Below are positions 10,611 to 21,443 of a stretch of 64,000 nt of DNA, in pieces (position 1 is the first letter of the stretch; each line of letters begins with the position of its first letter). This DNA comes from Chloranthus sessilifolius (lineage: Eukaryota; Streptophyta; Magnoliopsida; Chloranthales; Chloranthaceae): contig CM037596.1 of NCBI GenBank assembly GCA_021018995.1, positions 103,213,416 to 103,277,415 of the forward strand. The letters run 5' to 3'. Below the pieces are notes generated by a model, which saw only the letters and a list, made by a program, of their open reading frames with translations, searched no databases and was not told the origin of the DNA. Position numbers and translations under genes: made by a program.

Positions 10611-11984
10611 ATGAATGCGAATGGTTGTAAAAATTGCACACTCAAAAATGAGGAGGAACCAACTCTGAGAGAGTTGTTTGCTCTTATAACTATAAATACA
10701 CCTTCTTGCATCATATATCCTGCCACACCTGGTGGCAGATTTAAGATCCGTACAAATGTGATTCAAATCCTTCCAATTTTTTACGACATAGATAGAGAAG
10801 ACCCACACCAACATATCAAAGACTTTGTTGAAGTTTGTTCGTCAGTATATCAGAATTTTAGTGAAGAATGTATGAGATTACTTTTGTTTCCTTTCTCCAT
10901 AAAGGATAAGGCTAAAGCCTGGTTAAACTCTTTACCAGTTGGATCCATAACCACCTGGGATTAGATGGTCAAGAAATTTTTGTCAAAATTCTTTCCCATG
11001 GCCAAGACTAATGCCTTAAGACGTGAAATCACTGATTTTACACAAGAAAAGGACAAGAGATTTTATGAAGCCTGGGATAGGTTTATGGATATCTTATTGA
11101 AGTGTTTGCATCATAGATTCTCAAAATGAAGATTGGTCCAATGTTTTTACAATGGACTGGATCAGGCTAATCGGCATTTGATCGAATCAATGAACAGTGG
11201 AGGATTCCTTGGACTTATAGAAGACGAATCCTATCAATTCTTGGACAAGTTGGCTGAAGACTCACAGCAATGGGACTTTTTGAAAATTTGAGGTCAACCA
11301 AAAAAGAGTCGAGATCAAGCAGGAGGCTCAACAAAGAAAGGAGGATTGTATGTGGTAAAAGAAACACCCGATCTCATGGTAAAAATAGATTTCCTAACTC
11401 AACAAGTTGAGGAATTGAAGTTGAAGAACAACATGAGTGTTGTGAATGTACAATCAGACCCACGTTCATATTGTGTAAGGCCAATGCACACATTTGATGG
11501 TTGCCCTTCAATGCAGAATTACTCAGAAGACCCTTGTGTGAAATTGAACGCATTGAATACTTACGGTTGAAATTAGGAAAATATTTTCAAGGAAAATAAC
11601 TCGAATAGCTGGAGATATCATCAAAACTTTTCGTGGAGGCAAGGAAATAAAAAATCTTAGGCCAGAGGACAAGGGATGAATTTTTATCCAAATCAAAATT
11701 TCAGTCAAGGACCACAACAATAGTTTGGTCAAGGGAAATTCCAACAACAACACTATGGGGGTGGAAACCAATTGCACTAAAATCAAAATCAAAATGGGCA
11801 ACCTAGGCAATCTAACTAGAACTATCAATTCTCGCAACTAATGTTGGGATATCAGAACCAACCCGCACAACAACTCGGGTGTCAACCTGGTTTTGCGTAA
11901 AATTTTCCACCGCCTGGATTCAATAATTAATAAGGAAATGTTGTGCCGCGTCATCCTCAGAACTAATATCCTCAAAATGAGGAT
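10611..11984 (+). pseudogene. Athila gag (capsid/nucleocapsid region), broken
   Basis: The frame opens with ATG at 10611. The capsid part is recognisable by PHQHIKDFVEVCSSV, KDKAKAWLNSLP and the following FLSKFFPMAKTNALRREI, all standard in Athila gag. A TAG at 10965 interrupts the capsid; further stops lie near 11127 and 11289. From 11346 the frame holds ETPDLMVKIDFLTQQVEELK, the linker before the knuckle region. From about 11575 to 11984 the sequence is Gln/Asn-rich and shifted. It would form the virus-like particle. No CCHC knuckle could be read with certainty. Confidence 0.85.
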
Positions 11985-13532
11985 ATGTGGAAGTTCATCC
12001 AATCGAATACCTCTTCAATATCAAGGATAGAAACTCAACTTGGTCAACTGGCAACACTCTTATGTGAAAGGGAAAAGGGATTATTTCCTAGCCAGCCAAT
12101 TCCAAACTCAAGAGGACAGATGGTTGTCGAGCAGGCCTCAACCTCATCACATGAAGAAAATCAGCAACAAATCAAAGCAATCACAATGTTGAGATTTGGA
12201 AAGCAGATTGACAATAAAGTGGAGATGGCTGAAGAAGATGAGAAGTCTGAACTTGAAGATAAAATTAAGATGAATGAGGAAGTCGAAGAAGTGAAGAAAC
12301 AAGAGAAAAAGAGTGAAGAAAAGAATGTGAGAGAAAGAAGTTTTGTGCCCAAAGCCCCATATCCTCAAAGGCTAATGGGACCAAAGAAAAATTGCGACCA
12401 GGAAGGAATAACTGAAATGTTCAAGCAGTTAAATATCAATATTTCCTTCTTAGATGCCATTCAGCAAGTACCAGCATATGCAAAATTTTTAGAGGACTTG
12501 GTAATGATCAAGAGGAAGACTAACATCCCGAAGAAAGCTTTCTTGACAGAGCAGGTAAGTTCAGTATTACAAGTGAGACTTCCGATTAAATACAAGGACC
12601 CTGGTTGTCCTACAATTTCAATTATCATAGGGAAAAATCACATTAATCAAACACTTCTAGATTTTAGAGCAAGTGTTAATCTATTGTCATACACTATTTA
12701 CAAAGAACTCGAACTGGGCGAACTGAAACCCACAGCTATGACCCTTCAACTTGCTGATAGGTCAATCAAGATTCTCAGGGGAATAGTCGAGGATGTCCTG
12801 ATTAAAGTAGACACTTTCTACTTTTCAGTTGATTTTGTTGTCTTGGATATCGAACCTGTTTCTAAACTGAAAAATAATGTTCGGGTAATTCTGGAAAGAC
12901 CTTTCCTAACAACATCGAATATATTAATTAATTGTCGAAATAGAATAATGAATTTATCATTCAGAAACATGACCGTAGAGTTGAATATCTTTCACATTGC
13001 AAGACAACCTATTGAAGATAAGGAAGATACACAAGTATGCATGATTGATAGCATTGTGGAAAATACATTCTTTGCATCGGAATATGAGGAGCTGTTGGAG
13101 GCGTGTCTAACACATTACGGTAAAAACTTCGATGTGGATCAGGTGATTCACGAAGTTAATGAAATGTTAGATTCAACACCACTCTTGGGAGATGATGAAT
13201 GGCAACTGCAAGACAAAATCAAGGAGGAAGAAAATCAAGAAGAATCAAGAGAAGAAGAGAAATTGAAGCTAGAATTGAAATCTCTCCCTGTCGATTTGAA
13301 ATATGCATACTTGGACAGAGATGAAACTGATCCGGTAATTATTTCAGCAAAACTGAATGAGGATAAAGAGGAACAACTCATTGAAGTACTCCAAAATCAT
13401 AAAAGTGTAATCGGATGGTCTATTAAGGACATAAAGGGTATTAGCCCAACGGTGTGTATGCACCGAATTCATTTGGAGAAAAGCGCTAAACCCTCTAGAG
13501 TATCACAACACAGATTGAATCCAATAATGTAA
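11985..13532 (+). pseudogene. Athila gag C-terminus, protease and start of RT
   Basis: One long open frame (515 codons). Residues 1-60 are the gag tail (ETQLGQLATLLCEREKG). Residues about 65-125 are a Lys/Glu-rich linker. Residues about 180-330 are the retropepsin-like protease: LLDFRASVNLLSYTIYKELE, then LQLADRSIKILRGIVEDVL and FVVLDIEPVSK. The active site reads D-F-R-A-S where the family has D-x-G-A-S, so the conserved Gly is Arg and the enzyme is probably inactive. The C-terminal part (IGWSIKDIKGISPTVCMHRI) is the RT entry region. The frame ends in a stop at 13532, before the RT fingers. Confidence 0.88.
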
Positions 13533-14820
13533 GACATTGTTAAAAAGGAGGTTTTAAGATAGTAGATGTAGGGATTATATATCTTATTTCTGATAGCGAA
13601 TGGGTTAGCCCGACACAAGTGGTTCCCAAAAAGTCTAGAGTAACTATGGTGAAGAATGAAGAGAATGAACTGATACCAACAAAAGTTCAAACCAGCTAGA
13701 GAGTGTACATTGACTACAGAAAGTTGAATTGAATGACAAGGAAGGATCACTTCCCTCTTCCGTTTATCGATCAAATGCTCGAAAGGTTGGCAAGACATCA
13801 ATACTACTATTTCCTCAATGGCTATTTTGGATATAATCAGATAGTCATAGTACCAGAAGATCAGGAGAAAACAACGTTTACACGTTCATTCGGAACGCTC
13901 TTCTATAGGCAAATGCCATTTAGGCTCTGCAACGCCCCAGCCACCTTTCAAAGATGTATGCTCAGTATATTTTCGGACATGGTGGAGAGATTTTTGAAAG
14001 TCTTCATGGATGACTTCTCAATTCATGGGGACAGTTTTAATAATTGCCTGCAAAATCTCTCTCTAGTTCTTGCGAGATGTCAGGAAAAGAACCTTGTTTT
14101 AAATTGGAAAAAATATCATTTCATGGTTTAGAGTGGTATAATCCTTGGACACATCATTTCATCCAAAGGTATTGAAGTGGACAAGGCGAAAGTAGATTTG
14201 ATTTCAAATCTTCCAGCACCCAGAACAGTCAGGGAGATTAGGTCTTTCCTTGGGCATGCCGGTTTTTACCGATGATTTATCAAGGACTTCAGTAAGATTG
14301 CAAAACCTCTATGTAACCTATTTGGTAAAGACGCCTCATTTCTTTTTTATGAGAAATGCCTGAAAGCTTTTGAGGCAATCAAAGTTGAACTTGTTCAAGC
14401 CCTAATAATCCAATTTTCGGATTGGAATTTGCCATTTGAGATAATGTGTGACGCATCTGATTATGCGGTAGGAACAATACCGGGACAAAGGATGGAAAAA
14501 ATTCTGTATGTAATTTACTATACAAGTCACACGCTGAATGATGCACAATTGAATTACTCCACCATAGAAAAGGAACTCCTAGCTGTAGTCTTTGCGCTAG
14601 ATAAATTTCGATTCTACTTGTTGGGATCAAAAGTTGTGGTATTTACGAATCATGCGGCCCTCCGTTACCTATTTGCGAAAAAGGATGGAAAAGCTCGTTT
14701 GATCCGGTGAATTTTACTTTTGCAAGAGTTCGATTTGGAGATTAAAGATAAGAAGGGATCAAAAAATGTGGTGGCTGACCATTTATCTTGAATTATTGTT
14801 GAAAAATCTGACGAGCTAGC
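13533..14820 (+). pseudogene. Athila reverse transcriptase and RNase H, broken
   Basis: Coding similarity continues through stops at 13532 and about 13560-13735. The RT core is open at 13733-14131 (RKDHFPLPFIDQMLERL, PFRLCNAPATFQRCM). Its catalytic box is FMDD, in VFMDDFSIHG at about 14005-14035. RT thumb and connection continue to 14400 through two stops. RNase H is at 14429-14710, with the MCDASDYAVG start and TIEKELLAVVFALDKFR helix. The RNase H ends in KGSKNVVADHLS-like sequence near 14790. It copies element RNA to DNA and removes the RNA strand; this copy cannot be functional. Confidence 0.9.
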
Positions 14821-14827
14821 CCCAATC

Positions 14828-16163
14828 TTGGAAAACTTTCTCGATGAACAATTATTTGCGATCGAACATTCACTATGGTATGCAGATCTGGTAAACTATT
14901 TGGTGATGGATCAAGTACCAGGGCATTGGAATAAGAACAAGAAAGCTATTTTTCTAGCACGAGTAAAGCATTATTTTTTTGAGGATCCGTATTTATTCAA
15001 ATATTATGTTGATCAATTATCAGAAGGTGCATTCTAGAATCTGAGCAGTTAAAAATTATTTCATTCTGTCATGAGTTGTCCTGTGGGGGACATTTCAGCT
15101 CAAGAAAGACTGTTACTAAGATCCTTCAATGTGGATTCTATTGGCTGACAATTTTTAAGGACTGTCACCAGCACTATATGGCATGTAGCAATTGCCAGAT
15201 GTTAGGTAGAATTTCAAAGAGAAACATGATGCCATTCCAATTCTTGAGGTTGAAGTGTTTGATGTATGGGGAATAGACTTCATGAGCCCATTCCCGAATT
15301 CTTTTGGAAATTCATACATCCTTGTTACAGTAGATTACGTTTCAAAATGGGTCGAAGCAATGGCCTGCAAATCTAACGATCACAAGGTAGTTGTTAAATT
15401 CCTTAAGAATGAGGTATTTCTGAGATTCGGTACTCTACGCGCTATCATTAGCGATGGTGAAAAGCATTTCTGCAGTAAAGTTTTTGCTCAATTAATGAAA
15501 AAGTACGGGATCATGCATAAAGTAGCTACACCGTACCACCCTCAAATCAGTGGACAAGTTGAGGTTTCAAATCGGGAGATAAAACGTATTTTATAGAAAA
15601 CGATAAAGCCTAATCGGAGAGATTGGTCGTTAAAATTGAACGATGCACTTTGGGCTTATCGGACGACATTCAAAACTCCCATTGGAATGTCACCCTTTAG
15701 GATGGTTCTCGGTAAAGGTTGTCATCTACCAGTTGAGTTAGAACACCGGGCCTATTGGGCTATCAAGTCTCTGAATTTTAATTTACAAAAATTGGGTGAG
15801 AAGCGAAGCTTAGAAATTATTGAATTGGAAGAACTAAGAGCTGATGCATATGACTGTACAAAATCTTACAAGGATCGCATGAAGCGTGCCCATGATCATT
15901 TTATTTTAAGAAAATCATTCACTGTGGGTCAGAAGGTGTTGTTATAAAACTCAAGGCTTCATTTGTTTCGGGGAAGCTTAAAACCCAATGGAACGGTCCA
16001 TTTCATATAAACCAAATATTTTCGAATGGAGCAATTGAACTATGCAATCCTCGAAATGGGGGAACATTTCGAATCAATGGGCAACGGGTGAAACCATTTT
16101 TCAAAAATATCATTAAATTTTTTGATGAAGTTGCGTTAAGCAATCCTGATCAATCGGAATGAA
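14828..16163 (+). pseudogene. Athila integrase, broken
   Basis: The N-terminal zinc domain is at about 15060-15215 (CHELSCGGHF with a later CSNCQ pair, across a frame change). The catalytic core is at 15255-15596: first Asp in WGIDFMSPF, second in IISDGEKHF, and Glu in [15 protein letters not shown] at 15595 separates the rest (15636-15947; GLY-rich [19 protein letters not shown]). The C-terminal end at 15955-16163 (TQWNGPFHINQIF) is in a shifted frame. The D-D-E residues themselves are preserved. The integrase would join element DNA to the genome. Confidence 0.9.
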
Positions 16164-16169
16164 ATTAAA

Positions 16170-16868
16170 AATTTGGGAATGTCGGGCTAGCGACACTAAA
16201 TTTAGCGCTTCTTGGGAGGCAACCCAAGTGTAAAAAATAAAAAAATAAAAATAAATTTCATAGGTCAATCAATCGAGCTTTAGACCTCAATTGATCGACA
16301 ATACGACAACTGGTTGATTAATCGAGCTTTCCTCGATCGATTGACACATTTAGGTCAATGCATCGACATTCATTTGTGACATTAACTATCGCGCTTTTTC
16401 AGGGTGATATTTTATTCGATCGATCAATCACTGTGGTCACTCGATTAATCGACCTGATGCATCGCACGTTTTCAAGGAAAATTAACTATCACATCTTTTC
16501 ATATGCTGCATGCGCCGTCTTCAATCAATCGACCTATATGGTCGATTAATCAACCTTTTGTACACCTGTTGATGTTTCGTTTCAATGCCTGGGGAAGCGA
16601 TGTATGTCAGTGTCGATTAATCAACCTTTTGATGCATCGACATTCATTAAAGTTGCTCGTGCTCTTAAATGCCTATACATCACGACTTTTCAATGCCAGG
16701 GTCGATCGATCGAGCTATACAAGTTGATTGATCGACGTGAAGCGGTACGCCCGAGAATGAAGAGGTGCCTTTGTGTTTATTTAAGGATCGAACATCCTTT
16801 CTATTCCTCATTCTCTCCAACATTCCTCATCTGCTCCGAAGTTTTCTGACCTCTTCCTAGCATTCTCT
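16170..16868. other. Athila spacer between pol and 3' ORFs, with TCGATCAATCGA motifs
   Basis: A CGGGCTAGCGAC...CTTGGGAGGCAACCCAAG stretch (16186-16229), which is conserved after pol in many Athila elements, is followed by 16262-16740. That interval carries more than ten TCGATCAATCGA or TCGATTAATCGA palindromes between short unrelated spacers. No convincing coding sequence until ATG 16872. Confidence 0.7.
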
Positions 16869-16871
16869 AGA

Positions 16872-17999
16872 TGGTGTCATCTTCTTCTGCTGGGCTTCCT
16901 CCCTGACCGAAAGGAATCATTAGAGAACGACCCAAAGGTCATTTTGCAGACAAGGAACTCTCATCGGAATACATGTACAATCTATAGGCATTCCACACAA
17001 TGCCTGAGTGCGCAGTCTCTCTCGCGTACATTGCGGCTCTCAATCTCCATTTCCTGATGACGCCGCCTGCTATCAATGTTTCTGAGCGTGTGGTCTGCCT
17101 GTTCTATCAGAACATGAAGTGGGAAAAGGCATCAATTGAGACTAATGATGATGCCCACTTCACCATCTCTATTGACGGATGGGAGAGGAAGATTTATTCG
17201 GAGATGATCGCAGATGTTTTTGGCCTTCTTACTATGCGTTCATGGAACCACCAACTTGGAAAAGAACTCGACGTTGACCAGAGACCCATGATTGATGATA
17301 TGTGCAATGATATCTATGCATCACGAGGAAATGCTACTAAACGATCGGCTCTACCCGCCGATATGTTATTCTAGGATATCGTCGTGTCTTCTAGTCTTTG
17401 CCCACGAGATCATATGTCAGAACGAACTGAGCCTTGGGTAAAGGCTCTGTATGGTGGTTATAAGAATCCATGACTCAATATTCTGTGGTTTTTGCACGAT
17501 TCGATGTGGCGATGCCACGATGAAATCATCAACCCTCCCGCTGGAGATGCCGCGCTCATTTACTTCCCCCATCTGGTGATGCAACTCCTCCATCACCTAG
17601 GTTTCCCTTTATATCTTGATGATAATATTAGAGACCTTCCTTTTTATCGCTATGGGCTGACCAACTGGAAGCGGAGTATGCGTCTTTTGGGCAATCCTGG
17701 TGGAGCCGGCAATATTACTGCTCAGCGTTCCCCTGCCCAGCCTGCACCTCAACGCCGTCGTGTGCGCCAAGAAGAACCTGCTGCTGAGCTTGACGAAGCC
17801 CGCAATGAGGGAGTGTCCCTCGAAGTCATGCAGGCTCAGATCAACTCTTTGATTGATGAGCAACAGCGACCGTATGGTCAGAATCTTCGTTGCAGCCGCT
17901 ATGATCGATCCTTCATGCATCAACTGGGCCAACGATTATGGCCCGATGGCTATGACGAGATGAGAGCTCGTGCAAGGTAGGCAGAAGAAGAAGACAATT
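16872..17999 (+). pseudogene. Athila 3' ORF ('env-like' position; plant transposon-type protein), broken
   Basis: From ATG near 16872 the frame continues with stops at about 16902, 16984, 17372 and 17471. The conserved core is FTISIDGWERKIYSEMIADV and VFGLL, the layout of the Athila post-pol protein often annotated as ORF3/env-like or as a 'putative plant transposon protein'. The C-terminal open piece (17492-17980) has PQRRRVRQEEP, then a short amphipathic helix (LEVMQAQINSLIDEQQ) that may be a coiled coil. I see no signal peptide or transmembrane segment, so an envelope role is not supported here. Function unknown. Confidence 0.6.
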
Positions 18000-18179
18000 A
18001 GAATTAGGATTTCTTTTCATTGTTTGTTTTCATTTTTAATTTTAGAATGTTTAATTTTTAAAGTTTGTTTAGATTTTAGATTTCTATTTTTAAGTTTGTG
18101 TAGGATTAGGAATTTGATGTAATAGAATAAATTTGTTAATAAAAAAATAAAAAATAAATTTCCCTTTTTAGTTTATTAT

Positions 18180-18400
18180 GTGAAAATTTCTCCAAGTCGA
18201 TCAATCGACCCAATATGTCGATTAATCGATGGTCTGTAAAAAAAAAAGAAAAGAGAAGTGAGCCTCTGTTTAGACGCACTCTTGAATAATTGACTCACAC
18301 TGTCGATTAATCGAGGGTCTATAAAGTCAACATATGTTGAGTCAAGGTGTCGATTGATTGACCAACCCTCTCGATCAATAGACATGACAGTTTCCAAAAA
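18180..18400. repeat. TCGATCAATCGACC / TCGATTAATCGA motifs between the two Athila 3' ORFs
   Basis: Four palindromic 12-mers of the same family as those in the LTR and at 16262-16740, with two A-homopolymers. No coding signal. Confidence 0.75.
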
Positions 18401-18506
18401 AAAAAAAAGATATAGAAAAATCCGTCAAAAGTCTTTAGTTTTTTAGGACTCTTCCTTCTCCTCCGTAGGACTTTTTTAGCTGTTATCTAACTCTTTCTCT
18501 ATTTAT

Positions 18507-19148
18507 TTGAACAACCCTGAGGACTTCACTAAATTTGTCATTGTCAATTACTCCTCCTCCTTCTCTCAATCATCAATGGCCAGAATAATTTATTGTACAC
18601 GTGCGACCATGAAAAAGATGGAGGAAATTGCCAGAAAAAGGGTAAGGCATAACGGACCACCTGTTCCATTTGATCTTACTAACATAGATGTGGTGGACCT
18701 TGATCTTGTGTCTCTTCCAATTTGGAAAGAACCAGCAAGAAAGAGAACTAACCAATCAGCCAAGCCGCCAATCAAACTGGATGATATTGAGATGATTGAT
18801 CTCGAATTGCCCTCACCTATAGCCAACTCACCGTCGCCCATCCCTTCTTCTTCATCCTTACCCTCTCCAATACTACCAATATCCGGTCGTAACCCATTGG
18901 CTGCATTCATTTCAAAATCAATCCCGAGAGCGATTATTGAACTCCTCCCTACTGAAACTTGGGCCAAGCTGTATCCGGCACCTACGCTTCGGGATCTGGC
19001 CACAAGTAGTGTCGCTGAACCATCTACTCTGCCTCCCCCTGATGTGACTCCGGATTCCTCTAACCCTGGCCGTATTATCGACGCGATGTGGAATTTCGCT
19101 TTTCCCAAACCGAAGCCAGGTTCGGGACATGATGCAAATGCTTACTGA
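18507..19148 (+). CDS. Intact 213-codon accessory ORF of unknown function in Athila 3' region
   Basis: Uninterrupted from 18507 to the TGA at 19146. The more likely start is ATG 18576, because the first 23 codons are Ser-rich and lie in leader-like CT-rich DNA. The N-terminal part is basic (TRATMKKMEEIARKRVRH). Next come two similar acidic-hydrophobic stretches (IDVVDLDLVSLPIW and IEMIDLELPSPI), about 40 residues apart, that resemble short linear interaction motifs. The remainder is Pro/Ser-rich with one compact segment (NPLAAFISKSIPRAIIELLP). No known domain, signal peptide or membrane segment. It stays open in an element whose gag and pol are riddled with stops. Calling it a real protein is inference. 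Confidence 0.5.
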   Translation: MNNPEDFTKFVIVNYSSSFSQSSMARIIYCTRATMKKMEEIARKRVRHNGPPVPFDLTNIDVVDLDLVSLPIWKEPARKRTNQSAKPPIKLDDIEMIDLELPSPIANSPSPIPSSSSLPSPILPISGRNPLAAFISKSIPRAIIELLPTETWAKLYPAPTLRDLATSSVAEPSTLPPPDVTPDSSNPGRIIDAMWNFAFPKPKPGSGHDANAY

Positions 19149-21258
19149 AGTTGTTGAAATATCTTTAGGATCTTTAGGATTTTTTTTAGACTTTTTAGGG
19201 TGTTTTAGGATTTATTTTGGTTTCTCTACTTTTTATGTTTTTGCTTGTTTTTAGGTAATTTAGGATTTATTAATTTATGTTTTTTAATAAGCGTAATTCG
19301 CATAGCTCCATTAATAAGTTTCTTTTTCGTTCCAAAGATACTTTTCACCTCCTCTTTATCATTTGGCATGAGTGTTCTACTGTAGGTTTGGGGGTTCCAC
19401 CTCAATTTCAGTACAATGAGGGCATTGCACAGATTAGGTTTGGGGGTGGTAAATTCATAGTTTTTGGATAATTTTTGTCTTTAAAAAAAAAAAAAAAATT
19501 CAGATTTAGTCGATCAATTAAGCTACATGCCTCCATCGATCGACTGTGCATTTTGAAGATTTTTTCAAAGAAATTTGTTTTATATAACTGATTTGTGGAA
19601 TTTGGAATGGTTAAATTATACAATCTTGCTGGAATAATATTGTGTGCCATTTTATTTATCATTGATATTAGGAAGGAAAAAGACAATGTGAGGATTAGCT
19701 TATAAATTTGAATTCACCTTTAAAAAAGTCATGATGTTTGACTCAGTCCGAAAAGTTAAAAATCAAGAGAATTTACCTAAAATTGTGAACTAAAGAACTT
19801 TAGTAGAGATTAAATTCAAGTGAGCTTTAGAGCCGTTTTCACGTTTTTGATGAGTACTTATATAAACTCGGAGTTATCTTTGAATATGAATTATTTTTGC
19901 ATAATCTCATACATTTTGCGTCGACTTGTTACTTTGCATGACATTAATTTCATATCAGCGTGCTAGAACATATCGTATGTTTGCTCAGGACAAATAGGCA
20001 AAGTTACTATCTTTTGAGGACGTGATTGAAGGCCATCTTTGGCTCGTTTGTGCTTAAAATATCCCACCTCATGTAAATATATCCTTATAGTACCCCTTTA
20101 AGTCTATTAAAAAAATTGCCTTTATATATTCTTTGATAAGCCACGTTAACCTTTACCCCTGCCCCACCCCTGCACTATTTCTGAAAATTCAGCCTTACCG
20201 TTTTTATTTATGAGAAATTAGGAACAAGGGGTGAGAATGAATGAAAAGAGAGTAACTGGAGAGATACCGAGTTGTGGTATTTACTGAGACTATATGGCAG
20301 AAAAAAAGAAAAAAGAAAAATATGAGGTGCTTCGAGAAAATGAAATTCAAAAGAAAAAAATGAGTGAAAAAAAATAAAAATAAAATTATATATATATATA
20401 TATAAATATTGAGAAAAATAGTGAGAGATTAGAAAAGAAAAAGAGAAGAAATAGAAAAATCAAAAGTTGGCTCTTTTCCAATTTCTCAGAAATTTTGAAT
20501 CCTAACTTCCATTTTTTTCTTATCCTTACCTGAGCCTCATTACAACCCTACAAAAGACCTTAATGATCTAATATTGCATTGGTAACTGTCTTATAGAGAG
20601 TGAATATGTGATACATATGGCACTTGATATGACATGTTTAGGATATACAAGTATCTATTCTTATAAGATTTATTTTTGTTTATTGATTGCATCGTGTTTC
20701 ATCTGTCATGTGAGACCTTTTATTTGCTTTGTATTAATCTCTTATATGTGTGTGGAAATATATCCATCATCAGTGAATTTCTATTTTGAGAGTACACCTA
20801 GTGTGAGGTTTGAATCAAAACATAAATCTTTACGGTTCACAAATAGGATAAATTTTTAGATTAATCAAATTCGGTCAGATGATAACACATGACACATTTA
20901 AGGATGAGCGATGAATTTATCTGTAAATTGAAGCATTGGCTTAACTTAACTAAGTGAGAATGACATGACATGAGTATTGTTTAAGGAGAAATTGCATGAT
21001 AAAGGCAATTAACAAATCCCATAGGGTCAATTATAGAAAATGTCTTGAAGTTTGTGGGTAACTTTGCTGAAATCCCTCAGGAGATAAAACTCCTCGACTA
21101 GGGATCACCTAAGGGTTTAAAGGCTTATTGCATACGCTAATTTCAATCGTGCTCCCTACAAAAGTGACATTATTTACTTTTCCTAGGTTGTTAGTTTATT
21201 TTTTAATTTTGTTTCTCCTCCTTTGCTCGAGGACTAACAAAGTGTAGGTTGGGGGGTG
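19149..21258 (+). other. Athila 3' non-coding region and polypurine tract
   Basis: AT-rich with no credible ORF. It contains GGTTTGGGGGT-type G-clusters (19385-19395 and 19437-19448), which recur near Athila 3' ends, a purine-rich low-complexity stretch at 20290-20470 with a short (TA)n, and the G-rich tract GTTGGGGGGTG at 21248-21258 immediately before the 3' LTR. That last tract is the likely primer for plus-strand DNA. Confidence 0.7.
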
Positions 21259-21443
21259 TGATGAGTAGTAAAATGTGACGATATTTTACTCCTAAAGACC
21301 TATATTTAGCCATTCGATGAAGGCTATCTAATAGAATTTATAAAGTTTTCTGAGTTTCAGGTGAAACTTGCCATTGGATGCATTAAGGAGTATAAAAGAA
21401 CGCAAAGTCAAACAAAGACCGGAATACTGTAGCAAACCTCAGC
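21259..21443 (+). repeat. Athila 3' LTR, first 185 bp
   Basis: Begins TGATGAGTAGT and matches the 5' LTR from 8636 on. It is cut at 21443 by the Tekay-like insertion, whose left target duplication TCAGC is 21439-21443. The rest is at 31331-32567. Confidence 0.92.

Noticed and set aside
16872..17999. Athila post-pol ORF as a retroviral envelope gene
   Set aside because: No signal peptide, membrane anchor or cleavage site is visible in the readable pieces, so only position supports the name.
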